This document shows, in pieces, positions 12,201-24,037 of a stretch of 64,000 bases of DNA; positions within the stretch are counted from its first letter, which is position 1; each line of letters opens with the position of its first letter. Position numbers and translations under genes: made by a program. Location of the stretch: the NCBI GenBank assembly GCA_022749755.1, contig CM040453.1, positions 13,277,368 to 13,341,367 of the forward strand, written 5' to 3'. A model generated the notes under the pieces. The model did no database searches and was not told where the DNA came from. It worked only from the letters and a program-made list of their open reading frames with translations. The stretch comes from Azadirachta indica (Eukaryota; Streptophyta; Magnoliopsida; Sapindales; Meliaceae).

Positions 12201-13735
12201 CAAACCCCATCCGAAATATATTTAGAATCGAATTTAATCTAGTCCTATAATACAAATTTTATTTGGGCCAGGCTACTAACAGTGCTAATTTGTTGTTTAA
12301 ACTTTATTCAATAAAATTATTTTTTTCTGAAAATTACTTTTATTTAAATGTATTAATTTGTCCAATCTACTTCATTTAAACCTCTTCTTGCCGGCATTCG
12401 CTCCTCAGGAGATTTCCCCTTTGACCAAGAGAGAGAATTGAGGTCAACTACTAATCATGCAAGTCGCATTATTAACTATATACAGTGGCCTAAAGATAAG
12501 GCTTATGACTATTAGAAAAAAAGGTATAAATTTACGTGAGTTTAATTACCTCAAATCTTCTACACTCTTCTTGCTCACATACAAAACCTTTCAGAGAATT
12601 TTCCTCCACTTCTTATAAAATTACGGTATAACCATTCAGTTTTCAAGCATTTTCATTCTCAAAGTACCATTTTTTATTTTTATTTTCTCCGATTGTATTA
12701 GAAAGAAATTTCCTTATATTTTCTTGTACTTGTGTTGCAGCTTAAAAAAATGGACTGAGTCAACATGTCAGTTAGTTTAGTGGGAGACTGATATGGGCCA
12801 TATTATTGTTAGCCACTCAACACAATCACATATGCAATCTGGAATAAAGGGAAGCATACGATTTAAAGAAAAGAATAATGAGGAGAGCTATAAGGTAGGA
12901 AGAAACTGATGCCCTTATGAAAGATATATGTCCTTATAAAGCTAACTAAAGCTAGGAAGATCGAAGCTGTTACCCTTGTCATTGAGTTGAAGTAATAATT
13001 TCATGTTTTAAAAGGAGTTAAATTACAAATCATTTGTTAAATGTTATTTAATTTTCTTATAGGTCCAAGAAACAAACAGTAATAAATAACAGTCTGTAAC
13101 CAAAATTTTTAAAGAAGTAAAAATGATAAAATAAATCATAAATGGCAGACAAACATAAAAAATACGAATTTGACACATTGTCTTTGTAGATAAAGATAAG
13201 AGATAATGATGCGAAAATCGAGCAAAGAGGAAAGGTAGTGAATTATGTGTACGGTTAAGATGAGCATTTAAAATTAAAAAACTATAAAATTAAAAAATTA
13301 AAAAATTAAAAGAATAATAATAAATTTGAGTGGATTTGTGGGGTTGCATGCACTACTGCTCTTACGGACCCAATTCCCATGAAACTCTCCATTTGTGCCA
13401 CATCAATAAAAGTGCAATTACTTTAAACCATCAAGAAAATTAAAAGGTAGATGTATAAAAGTGTATATGAAAGACAAGATAGAATTATAAATTCTTACCA
13501 AAATCCCATTTGAAAATCGAACAGCAATGATTTGTATGAGTGCATAAGCTGCAAGCTCAACCTTTCCAAGATGTCCAATAAATCCCTGTGTGATCACAAA
13601 CATCCCATATTGACTGACCCTAGTTAACATTGCTGGAAATGCAACTCTCCATAGTTTTTTCGATTCTGTCCAAATCCTTCCTTTCAAATCATGACTTATA
13701 TCTTTTGCTCCTGAGCCTAGAAGCCTCTCGTCCAT
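9167..13735 (-). CDS. MATE gene A: DETOXIFICATION/TT12-like multidrug and toxic compound extrusion transporter (intact)
   Basis: Eight exons on the - strand: 13735-13499, 11139-10598, 10342-10256, 10136-10080, 9997-9759, 9678-9560, 9453-9367 and 9250-9167. They sum to 1452 nt, 483 aa plus TGA, with all phases consistent. The protein is a 12-TM MATE antiporter. Exon 2 has the family signature SSATETLCGQAFGAGQYHMM; exon 5 has RVSNELGRG opening the second half; exon 6 has VGAGRQKVVAYINIG. The start chosen is ATG 13735 (MDERLLGSG), matching paralogue B; an in-frame ATG 11 codons upstream lies in the presumed leader. Intron 5 begins with GC (GCATGT at 9758-9753); the nearby GT would break the frame. 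Intron 1 is long (2.36 kb) and holds a repeat. Plant MATEs of this type use H+ (or Na+) gradients to move flavonoids, alkaloids or xenobiotics; the substrate here is unknown. Confidence 0.93.
11942..12318. repeat. Possible small transposed element in intron 1 of MATE A
   Basis: The block is GC-richer and different in texture from the surrounding intron (GGGCCCAAACTCGGG near 11964, GGGCCAGGC near 12274). It is flanked by a 16-bp direct repeat with one mismatch, TTGTTTAAACTCTATT at 11942-11957 and TTGTTTAAACTTTATT at 12303-12318, which looks like a target-site duplication. The inner ends TTAGTCCGGGCCCAAA and the reverse complement of the right end, TTAGTAGCCTGGCCCAAA, are similar, hinting at a terminal inverted repeat. 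Class cannot be decided. Confidence 0.4.
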
Positions 13736-14440
13736 CTGACTGAACTGAATGCTTCTAATCCTATGCATGAAAGCATAAACAATAGCCTTAATTTGTTAAG
13801 ACAAAAAATTGATATTTTGTGGTTTTTGTGCTTTTATGTATGTGTATATGTGCAAGCATGCGCGAGTGTTTAGCACGCGATATTTCTAAATCAAGGGTAC
13901 TGTATTGTTAAGGTGCAGTCAGTTTTTGTTACATTTGACTATGTATATAAATTAATCATGAACAAGGACAACTCCACAGATTTTATTTATGTGTTTGTGG
14001 AAGTGGTTGAAAAGAGAAAGCAACTGAGTCGTTTTATTTTTTATTTTTTAATATAAAGTATTTAAGACGGTACTGTTGATCGAGAATGAGAGGTACGGAC
14101 TGTTAGGTGGGGGGAGAAAACAAAGGAAATGATAATTATTAGAAGAAACAAGAGAGAGGAAGAATTTTAAGATATCATTTACATGTCTTCAAGGCTAGCG
14201 GGTTGTAGATTTTCAACTACCAAATATGAGAATCAATAATCTGGTAACCTTACTGTTTTTTAATTAAGCGATTTAACCAACGAGATATCAAAACTAAGTT
14301 TTTGCGTTCAAAAGCTCTGAATATATAACAAAGAGAATGACATATGCTTATTTATATATATGGCCAGGCCTCCAGGAAACCAAAAGATTCAAGTTTAATA
14401 TATAGGAATTAATACTGAGAGAGAGAAAGAAGAAACTTAC

Positions 14441-14646
14441 TTGGCCCTGGAGTTACTGTTTGAACCGGGATGGCTTCTAGGGTTTGTGCTGTTAATCTCA
14501 GAGCTTCAGGCTTAAGAAATTCTAGCTGTACTCCAGGAATACAGAGACAGAGATGTATAAGAGAGTGAAGAGTCTCAGAGCTTCAGGCTTAAGAAATTTA
14601 CTCCAGGGATAGAGAGACAGAGATATATAAGCGAGTGACGAGTCAG
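14441..14646 (-). promoter_or_regulatory. Non-coding leader exon and proximal promoter of MATE A with a 76-bp tandem duplication
   Basis: A GTAAGTTTCTTC donor (reverse complement of 14429-14440) marks the end of a leader exon beginning at 14441. The intron runs to an acceptor just before ATG 13735. The same leader-exon donor context recurs in B and C. Upstream, 14498-14573 and 14574-14643 are tandem copies sharing CTCAGAGCTTCAGGCTTAAG and a CAGAGACAGAGAT block. Each carries a TATA-like motif read on the - strand (TTATATATC in one, TTATACATC in the other), so the duplication may have doubled a core promoter. Transcription start was not determined. Confidence 0.6.
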
Positions 14647-17640
14647 GAAGGAAGAGATTATAGCTCTGTAATGGACATTACACGACACGGAGACGGAAAT
14701 GACACTCGATGATAAATATTGTCGGAAGTGGGGTTGGTATAATTGCTTATTATTTCTGAACCAAAAAATAAATTAAGTTCTCGAGTAATGTTAACAGCAA
14801 GAGACAAGCAGTCTATAAGAATAATTTATTTATCGCCAAACCCATTTCGGATTTCATTTACCTCTTCACATGCCATTCAATTGTTCCTAAATCTGTCGTT
14901 CTCTATATTTAATACAAGAAAGTTGTGTGGGACTGTTATTGCATGTTAACCTCTCATAATTATATGCTCTTGTTCAATTTTATAAACTCATTGTTAAATT
15001 TTATATTATCATCATAATTAAATATATTGTGTGTAATCATCATTGTATTATATAGTCGAATAATCGCATGATAATTAATGTGATATAAATACCATATTTT
15101 AAGACATTCTTATTTTCAGTCAATAACCGAAAACATTTAAGAGTAACAAAAGATACCCGTGATCCTATTTTATTTTATTGTTCAATATATATGGGAAAAT
15201 TGTTTAGTCAATGTCGACTTTCTTTTGTGATTAATATTGTTCTGCAGATACATGAATTCTTATATATAAAATTTGTCTGCATTGTACACATCAAGAATTA
15301 TTTGATTCATCCTTTCTTGTTTAATTTAAAAGGCGAGATTTAATTTTCATTCTAATTTTCTAAATGTGTTTCGTTGGATATTTTTGGAAAATTTTTCTTC
15401 TAGTCATTATTTAAATCAAATTTTCAGTCATATTGATTTTTGTTTTTTAATTTTTAAGTGCAAACTAGATGTTCCTTGTACATCACACCATCAAAATATA
15501 GTTTTGAGTTTGAACTCGAAATTGACATGTTTCGAGTGCAAATTCCAACTTACACTTATTTTAAGCTTGTATTTAAAACAAACAATAGTTTCGAATATGA
15601 AGCGTTTGTACTTGAAAATAAAACTTGTTTCAAGCTTGCACTCAAAACGAATATTAGTTTTAAGTCGTTGGGTGCAAAGAGTTGTACTCAAAATTAACAC
15701 TGGTTTTCAGTTTGTGTTTAAAACTAACATTAATTTCTAATTCGAAGAGTTTTGCAATTGAAACTAACACGTTTAAAATAAACACATACTTTCGAGTATA
15801 ACTTAACTCGGAACTATATATTAGGTGTGCTCGAAAGTTAGATTTTGAATACATGGTAAATTAGGATTTTGGGTTCATTTACGTTTAAAAGTATTATAAA
15901 AAAAAATACGGAATCTTTTTTAATGTGACTGGAGGGATATTTTTATTCAATTTTTATGTATTTGACTGAAGATGAAAATATTTTTCTTATACGATTATTC
16001 TTAAAAGAAGGATGGAAAACAAGAATAAAGAGAAAAATTTTCCAATATTCTTGTTAGGAAAGAATGGGAAGGTTAGATACCTTCCTTAACACTAGCACGT
16101 CTTTTTACTTTATAGAAATATTGACAATAATATATATATATATATTATATTCATAAATTTGTAAACAAGGCAAAAATATGTATAAAATAAAATGTATATA
16201 ATGAAAAAATAAAAGGTCATATGATGATGAAGAAATCTGAAAAAGGCACAAAACTTTGGGCACGTATGACAATCATAGTTCAAAGAGCCTTATCTTTCAT
16301 CATCTAAAATATCTTTAAAAGTAACTCTTTTTTCCTTTTTTTTGTTATATTAGGCAATTCGTAGTGATAAAAATAATTGATTGATTGATGATCCACTGCT
16401 CAGCCTGTGACACCATTTCCTTGTTCTTTTCTATAAAGAATTTACCTTTGGTCTTCCAACATTTATATATGGCGATATTAATTGCTTTTGTTTTATCTAA
16501 AAGTAAATTTGACAGTCGAGTCATTGAGGTTAAAAGCAATATTGATCAAATTTTCATTTTTTAGTTGTAAAATAATTGGGTAAGAAAGGTTCAAACTCTA
16601 GATTTGATAATTATATATGAATAATATTAAATAAAAAAGTTAAAACTGTTTGAGCTAATTTGATTAAAATTTTGGTTTAAATTCAATGAATTAAAAATTA
16701 GGTGTACATTATATGGATCAATGTTCACCGTGGAGAGTGTACAATGATATAGACTAGATTATCATATCATCGACAATAAATCGAATAAAGAAAATCAAGC
16801 GCTCACACACACACACACACACACACACTCTCTCTCTCTATGTGATGTTGATTTGCAAGTGGATGTTTAATTATCTAAAGGGAATTAGGAAAGGCTTTCC
16901 CTAATTAATCCTTAATTATGTATATGTGTATATAAATATGAGATTAACTGGCAATATTAATTCATGTTCATGTACTTTCATGAATTAACCACAAGAGGCC
17001 GGCGTATATTCTGTTCCAAATATATAAGACGCATACTGCAATGCAATGATGAATATCACTCATGCAAGTTGTTTGTTTTGGGGGAGTATTTATTTATTTA
17101 TTATATATTATTTTCTCATCATATATATACATACATACATACATACATATATGTATTTATATGTAAAGTCTACGTGATATATGGAACAAAATATCAAAGA
17201 TACATGGACAAACTTACTCATTCATGGGGCTATTAACTTACATTCATGAAACAAATTCAAATGGATTCAAAGATCATATTTATGAATGCAAATAAAGATA
17301 TATATATATATATATATATGTGCATGCATTAAATTAGATATGTAGAATTCTTTTTTAGATAGTATGAGATTGTTTGGGTGATTCATTCTAAGTGCATGCG
17401 TGCATATTGCGCATGTACGTACGAGTAAATTAATTAATTACCAAAAGACTTAGCTAGCTTGATTTTTGGCACATATATATAGGATAATTCATATATAGTT
17501 TTTTCTTCTTTTAAAATAAACTCCAAGCCAATAAGCTTAGAGCACATATATTCAAAAATAACAGAAGAATACATAGTCAATGAAAGCCCACGGAGGCGAA
17601 AGCAAGCTAAGGAAAAGGAAAAGCAATAACAGGCCACTGC
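14647..17640. other. Intergenic spacer between MATE A promoter and the LINE remnant
   Basis: AT-rich sequence without a supportable gene. It contains a degenerate minisatellite (15480-15800), a (CA)n(TC)n microsatellite at 16804-16839, a tetranucleotide ATAC run near 17128-17150, and an (AT)n run near 17298-17319. Several overlapping open frames in 15366-15854 arise from the minisatellite and have no domain. Confidence 0.6.
15480..15800. repeat. Degenerate minisatellite
   Basis: About eight loosely repeated blocks of roughly 30-45 bp alternate a GTTTxxAGT/TTCGAxT core with an AAAAC.AACA core, for example CTCAAAACGAATATTAGTTT near 15640 and TTTAAAACTAACATTAATTT near 15717. The repetition leaves frames open on both strands over the same span, which explains the cluster of mid-sized open frames. 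No conserved codon pattern is visible. Confidence 0.6.
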
Positions 17641-17649
17641 CAAAGACCA

Positions 17650-18680
17650 TGACAAAACACTCCAAAGGCCAGTCAAGTAAAGCGATAGTTAGGAAATCCA
17701 CGAACATCCTTAGACAGCAAACCCGCAACATAAGGAAGAGAACTCCACCGTTAAAATGAAGGAAAATTAAGGCCTAGATTAGGAAGTCGATTAATAACAT
17801 TATTATTCTCCTTGCAGGTATGATTGCGGCGAAAATTCATGGAGCGAATACGATAAAGACAATTAGAGCTGAGCAAAAATGTTCAATTAAATCAAATTGC
17901 TCGATTCGATTCGATTCGATTTGACTCTAAAAAGGAGTTCGGTTACATTCAGTTTTGATGTAGTCGATTCTGTTTTGTTTTGATTTTTAGTCGAAATCAA
18001 CTGTAAAATTTTATTGAAACTCTTAATTTTTAAAAAATTATAAATCAATAAAAAATTTATTTTTATTTATACAAATTTACATAAAATAGGGAAATTATTT
18101 TATATTTTAGAAATTAGTTCTTTTTTATAATTATTATATAAATTAAGGGCTTATATAAAAATTTTCATAAATTTTTAAAACGAGGCACGAATCTTAATTA
18201 GAATCGAACTGCAATCAAATAATCGAACTTACAACTGAATCAAATCAAACTGAATTCATTCACTTCTTTTTAATTTGATTTTATATCTTATATACTTCAA
18301 ATTGGGTTTGATTTTTAAAAATATTGAACCGAACCCGATTTTGTCCACCCTTAAAGATAATTATATTATCTATTATGAAATATTTATGGAATAAGTAAGG
18401 AAGGGTGATACAAATGTTGAATAACGAATATTGAATCCGATTCCAACTCCAAATTATTCCAATCCGTTTCAGAAGCTAGTTCAACTACTAAAACGATAGC
18501 CAACAATTCTGCAAAGAAAGCTGTGTGAAGGCCGATGTAGAGACTGAAACCCCTAAGAAATTTTCCAAGTGATCACGGGAAACATCGCCACAGGTAGCTT
18601 CACCTGGATTACCCTTGGCTAACCCATCCCACTTCGCTTTGATCCAAAAAGAAGCAGGCGGAGTTCAAGTCAAAATGAGT
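17650..18680 (-). pseudogene. LINE-type RNase H domain remnant, split by a MITE
   Basis: The right part (about 18430-18655) reads on the - strand as WIKAKWDGLAKGNPGEATCG followed by RDHLENFLG, the start of the RVT_3 RNase H domain found at the end of plant LINE ORF2 proteins and related sequences. The catalytic Asp of the WDG motif is present. The left part (about 17650-17863) reads INRLPNLGLNFPSF, an in-frame stop, then LLSKDVRGFPNYRF, matching the usual C-terminal end of the same proteins. Stops and frame changes show it is dead. A hAT-type MITE (17864-18353) lies exactly between the two parts. The rest of the LINE is not seen. Confidence 0.7.
17864..18353. mobile_element. hAT-like MITE (490 bp) nested in the LINE remnant
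   Basis: Terminal inverted repeats are TAGAGCTGAGCAAAA on the left and TAAGGGTGGACAAAA (reverse complement of the right end). Flanking 8-bp target duplications are AAGACAAT (17856-17863) and AAGATAAT (18354-18361), one mismatch. The interior is AT-rich with GATTCGATTCGATT and GAACCGAACCCGA blocks, typical of plant non-autonomous hAT elements. It has no coding capacity. Length and 8-bp TSD fit hAT rather than Tourist or Stowaway. Confidence 0.8.
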
Positions 18681-18971
18681 ACATAGTTAGTTAGATGTAT
18701 CGTCTTTAATTGTCTTTTCATTTTCAGTAATTAACATTCAACGAAACAGAGAAGAGAACTCAATCTTAGGAAATGCTATTTCTACGCTGATACTCCTTCT
18801 CTTCTTGATTAATGAAAAAAAAATAATGAAGAAATCACAGAAAATTGAGAAAGAAAAAGAATCTTCTATTGATCATCATATATCGGCGTTGATAATGAAG
18901 GGCATTTTCAATATATAAAAAAAATAAATAAACAGACTTTTGTATAAAATAATTAATAAAAAATTAATAAT

Positions 18972-21556
18972 TCAAGCATCAGATCTTTCTGGAATATGAT
19001 TGTGATCAGATTCTTTTGGACTTCTCAACAGCCACTTATTAAGTCGTTCTGATGCTTTATTCACCTACAAGAAATCGATCATGAAATGATATTAATTATT
19101 TTCCAAAAAAAATTCTTTAATCAAAATATAAATCATATATTAATTAAAATTTTAGTATATTATCACTAAATTAAGAACAAATTAATGTCAAATAAAGAGG
19201 TTGTTTGAGATGAGATGTGGGTCTTTTGTTTACCTTTTTAATTACCTGCTCATTCCAATCTGTTTTCGAAGTAATGTAGCCAAGCAAAAGTGATTGCATC
19301 AAAATCCCAAGAATCATCCCCATCCAGATACCCTGTGGTCAATATATATGTGAATAAATTAAATTAGCAGCAAAACAATTAAATCTTTGCCACTTACAAG
19401 TCACAATTAATGTTGTAACACATAGTTAATTTTGGATTTCAGGGAGAGTACCTGCTACCCGTACGTATATATGGAATTAAAGATGAAAAAGTTCTACAGT
19501 TGTCTGCATTTTTCAATATTTATGTATATATATATATATATATATATTTTATCTTCATTTGCAGAGATAAAAGAGGTATATATATCTATGTATAGATTAA
19601 TACCTTGATTTTGAGGTGAGCTACATATCCAAGAAGAACTCCTACAGGCACCCCAATCACATAGAAGCAGCATATGTTGATATATGCTACTGTACTTTGT
19701 CGACCGGCACCTACAGCAGGCCCTGCAATTGACAAATTTCATGATCATTAGACACCCAAACACACACCCAAATAAATAATAATAATAATAATAATAATAA
19801 TGAACAAAAATGCGTGTGGAATTTGAACATAGACGAGCTTGTCCAAGGATATATAGTGTAAGGAGGGCTCAGGTGAATCCATAATTAAATAAAACGATAA
19901 TTACCTGAGAGTACTGTTTGCACACCATTTATCAGTATTGAGAAAGCTAGTAGGACAGAGAGGCTTGTAACAGATTTTGCTACTTCTTCATCACTTGTAA
20001 ACAAGTATGCTATTTTCTGACGGAAAACTAAGCACATTATCCAGAAGAGAACTCCAATAATAACTGCTGTACTTGAGGCAACTTTGATGGAAAATTTTGC
20101 TGCTTTAGCATTTCCTATCCCCAGTTCATTGGCAACGCGAACGCTGGAAGTGATAATAAATCTTCAGTATTTGATTTTTAAGAAACTCCATATAGGCAAT
20201 TCCCAGGATTTACATAGTGGAGATTTTGGTAATCAAATCATACGTACCTAGTTGCAGCCAGGAGGCCAACGCATAACATAAATTCCCAGGCTATGATGTT
20301 GAGGCTACAAAACTCTCAATTCGATTTAGTACATATTTTAATTAATAAGCATTGAAATCCAAGTTAAAAGTAAAGAAAAAAAGACAAGTATTTTAGCTTA
20401 ATTTACCATATGGAGAAGGCAGATATCTCAACTGCAGCATCTTTCATATATCCTGCTAGTAGCACTAGAACAGCATTGTACCATAACTCTAAACTGTTGA
20501 TGAGAATATGTAGTAAGCTTTTAGAAGTAAAAATACTTTTTAATTTTATTGTTAGATGAATCTTGAATATGGAATGTAAAATTTTGTCACTTGTCAGGAA
20601 AAACGGTGAATCCTTACCTTTAGTAAAACTTGTAGAAAAGTACACCAAGGTTTTTTTTTTGAAGTAAAATGCACTTACCATAGCATTACACCTGAAGATA
20701 TGGAGAGTTTTACCGCAGGCAATAGATCAACAAAAGCAGCTAGAGCCAATCCTCTCCATGTATTTGGGCACCAACCTCCAATGATATACACAAACTCTCC
20801 AATTACTACTAACCAACTTGATAATATCATTGTTCCCATTGCACCAGCAATTCCCAACTTCATTTTGTTCACAAAAATCCACGACAAAAGAATATGAATC
20901 GCAAATGAACCGGCAGCCAACCATCCGATGATCATGTTTTTAAGCTGCGCCTGTAAGTACCTTTGTATGGTCAAGTGAAAGACCAAAGAATACAGAACCG
21001 GAACGAACCATAGACTTATATGTCCTGCGGTATTTGCTATGTCTTCATCTTGGCCGAGCAATTTGAAGATGGAACTTGAGAAGGTAAACAAAGGAAGCAT
21101 TACTGTAGTCGCAGTAAGACTGATGATCCATGATCTTTGTAAGTAAATTCCCATCATGTGGTATTGCTTTGCTCCAAATGCTTGCCCACATAAAGTATCA
21201 GTCGCGCTTGACATACCTATCTATAAATTAAAGAAAATCAATTAATTCCGCTCCAATGATATCGATGTTGTTTCTCTTTAAATTAATGCTACAGATCGAT
21301 CAAGTAGAAAATATTTTCTTACCAATATCCCTTGAGCAAATCGTACAGTGAAGATTTGTACCAGCGAGTCAGCTGCAAGTTCAAGTTGGTTAATATGCCC
21401 AATAAATGCTTGTGTGACCACAAACATTCCAAATTGAGATACTCTAGAAACCATAGCAGGAAAAGCAATCCTCCATAGCTTTTTTGATTCAGCCCAAACT
21501 CTTCCCTTGAAATCGTCAACATCTTTTGATTCTGATCCAAGAAGGCTCTCTTCCAT
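18972..21556 (-). CDS. MATE gene B: DETOXIFICATION/TT12-like transporter (intact)
   Basis: Eight - strand exons: 21556-21323, 21220-20679, 20493-20407, 20304-20248, 20143-19905, 19722-19604, 19332-19246 and 19064-18972. They total 1458 nt, 485 aa plus TGA, and exons 2-7 have the same lengths as in gene A (542, 87, 57, 239, 119, 87). The ATG (MEESLLGSES) sits right after a TTATCAG acceptor of the leader intron. Key segments are SSATDTLCGQAFGAKQYHMM in exon 2, WCPNTWRG, RVANELGIG in exon 5 and VGAGRQSTVAYINI in exon 6. Intron 5 uses a normal GT donor (GTAATT), unlike A, C, D, F and G. Predicted 12-TM cation-coupled efflux carrier; substrate unknown. It is the closest intact relative of fragments E and H. 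Confidence 0.95.
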
Positions 21557-22330
21557 CTGATAACGTCTTATTAGTACTGTCTAAAGTACTCAAACTATCA
21601 AATATTGTATGGGAGAATTATGAAAAATCAACAAAAATGGTAGTTACAATCTGAACCTAACTCCTAGAAATCAACAAAGAATATTAACCTCATCTTTTAG
21701 AAATCTCTACAACATAGTAGTTACAAAAGAAATTTGTATAGGAATTAGCTAGCGTGTAATCTTTTAGTTAATTTCTTAATTACCTTTTTTTTTTTTTAAC
21801 GATAATAGATGCGTGATGTTATTCAATTACCCAATAAAGTTGTGAAAATACCAAATAAAGTTATAAAAATTAATCAATCAACTTTTAAGTTTCTGAATTA
21901 TAATGACTGAAATAATTTACTATATGAACTGGTAACATCAATGAAATTTCGTAATTATAATATTAGCTATTAAAACTTTCATGTTGACTATATAAAGTCA
22001 GATATACTAATTAATTATATAACATAGATAGGATCCAGGATTTGAATTAATGGAATGTAAGCAAAACAGATAACAGATGATTTTGTAGGTATGGTTGGTG
22101 ATTTAGACCTAAAATTTTTCAATATCATATATCTATATTTCTTGATGGAGGAATCCAATTGTTGTAACTGTTGTCTAAATGACTAAAATATGTATGGGAT
22201 GTATATTAAATATTTATCATAGAATAATTAGTTTTGTGTGAGAATCAATTCGTACACTTGCCTTTACATTATTTATATTAAGATAATTGTAAAATTTTAT
22301 TAAAAAAGAAATTAAATTGATTTTCAAAAT

Positions 22331-22575
22331 TTGATTGTGAGTCGAGCCTTTTTCCTACTTTTCAAAAAACAGTGTCAAAAAGAAAGATTTTATTGAAAGT
22401 GAGTCTAGTCTGTTTCCTACTTTTCGAAAATAATACAAAAAGAAAAGATTTTATTGAAAGTGAGTCAAGTCTGCTGTCTATTTTTTGAAGTAATACAAAA
22501 AAGAAAGATTTTATTGAAAGTGAGTCAAGCATTTTTCCTACTCTTCAAAAGTAATATGAAAAATAAAGATTTTAA
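22331..22575. repeat. 60/61-bp tandem repeat, about four copies, in the leader intron of MATE B
   Basis: The unit has the core AGATTTTATTGAAAGTGAGT, then CAAGTCTG..TCCTACTTTTC and AATAATACAAAAAGAA. Complete copies start near 22384, 22446 and 22506, with a diverged copy before and a truncated start after. Copies differ at several positions. The array lies inside the intron between the leader exon (from 22920) and the ATG of gene B. Confidence 0.85.
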
Positions 22576-22919
22576 TTTTTAAATATATTTTAACTCATCA
22601 AAATCACTTTTAATCATTCCAACAACAATGTCGAACTCCATATTCCAACATAAACATAAAGTGAATGTATTACTATCTATTCCCCCAATACTGATGAAGA
22701 GGTCTAAATTAAACTTGAGTTGGAGTGGATTAACGTACGTTAAGGTGTTAATTCTTCTGGGAAAGGGCAGCTATTGGATAAATTTATAGGTTTTCATATG
22801 AAGCTGCTGAAATTATTCTTCAGGTCCAAACAAACTTAATCGGATCGACAAAAAGAGTTTCTAATTTCGGGTCGTTAAACAGAAGAAGTACTGAAAGAGA
22901 CATGAGAGAAGAAACTTAC

Positions 22920-23060
22920 TCTGAGTAATTGTATTCTTGATTAAGGATCGATCACTTCTGTCTTCTGGGATCTGTTGCTTTAGAAATAGTACACTGCTAC
23001 GTTCACTCACAGCGATACAGGAGAAAGATATAAAACGAAAGGCACGTACTGAACAAGGAA
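22920..23060 (-). promoter_or_regulatory. Non-coding leader exon and proximal promoter of MATE B
   Basis: A GTAAGTTTCTTC donor (reverse complement of 22908-22919) closes a leader exon starting at 22920 and read leftwards. The same donor sequence occurs in MATE A and C, which supports a shared gene plan of leader exon, intron, then ATG exon. The upstream limit is not determined. The intron to the ATG is about 1.36 kb. Confidence 0.6.
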
Positions 23061-24037
23061 ACGACGGAAAAATTTAGCTAGCTACAAAGAGAGAAGAGAG
23101 AGAGGGGAAAGATCAATATATAATTACATGAACATATATAGCAAGATCCAAGTTAACTGGAATTATGTGTAAAATTAATAAGCAGGGAAGCATTGGAAAA
23201 TTTGGAATATGGGTTCATATATATGTAACTTTTAAGACAAGTTTTTAACTTGACATAAATTTATATATTAAACTACCAGGACATGCTAGCTCGTCTGAAT
23301 AAATAGTCGTGATCACACATGTTTAACGAGATTCCCTAATTAAATAATTCTTCTTTCATTTTTTCCAGGAGATTCGGTATCATGTACCAATAATACTTGC
23401 AAAGATTTCTCTAGGTTTGAATACAAGACCAAATGGGTGGTCGTGTTAGAGCCTGTAATAAATTACAATTTAACTTAATTTTAAATTTGAATGATACATG
23501 CACCTCAGTTATGCATATATATATATATATATATCATCGTGATCAGCATGTAGACATATATTTTAATTTGGAGATATGTTGGAGGAATATAATTTAATTC
23601 AATTTCATCCCAATTTTCCTGATTTCTTGTTAGATCTTTTTTTTTTTTGTGAGACTTTGGCCCAGTCACTTTTCAATTAGCCTAAACAATACCCTCAAGA
23701 AAAATTTAAAGAATAATAAAGTAGGTTTAAGTATTCTTTTAGAAAGATCAAACCTAAAAGGAAAATTTTCTTAATTATTTTATCCGATCTATTAAAGGAT
23801 AAATGCTTACCCTACAAGTTTAACAAAACATAATGATATTATAAACTTTAAATTTGAAATATTTAATATAAAAATTACAACATAATATAAAAATGGATAC
23901 ATATAATCTAAAATTCGAAAAAAAATGTATACATATCAGAAATTCGTAGTCATTCCCAACAGAATGTAATACATTTGATTCTTGCCTGGTTGGGAGAACC
24001 TTGATCAATTGATGTTCATGATGATGATTTCTTGATT
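23061..24037. other. Intergenic spacer between MATE B and pseudogene C
   Basis: AT-rich DNA with an (AT)n run near 23515-23534 and a T homopolymer near 23638-23649. It contains the distal promoter of gene B (right-to-left) and the downstream end of C. No gene or mobile element is recognised. Confidence 0.5.

Noticed and set aside
15366..15854. Overlapping open frames on both strands
   Set aside because: Explained by the minisatellite periodicity; no domain recognised.
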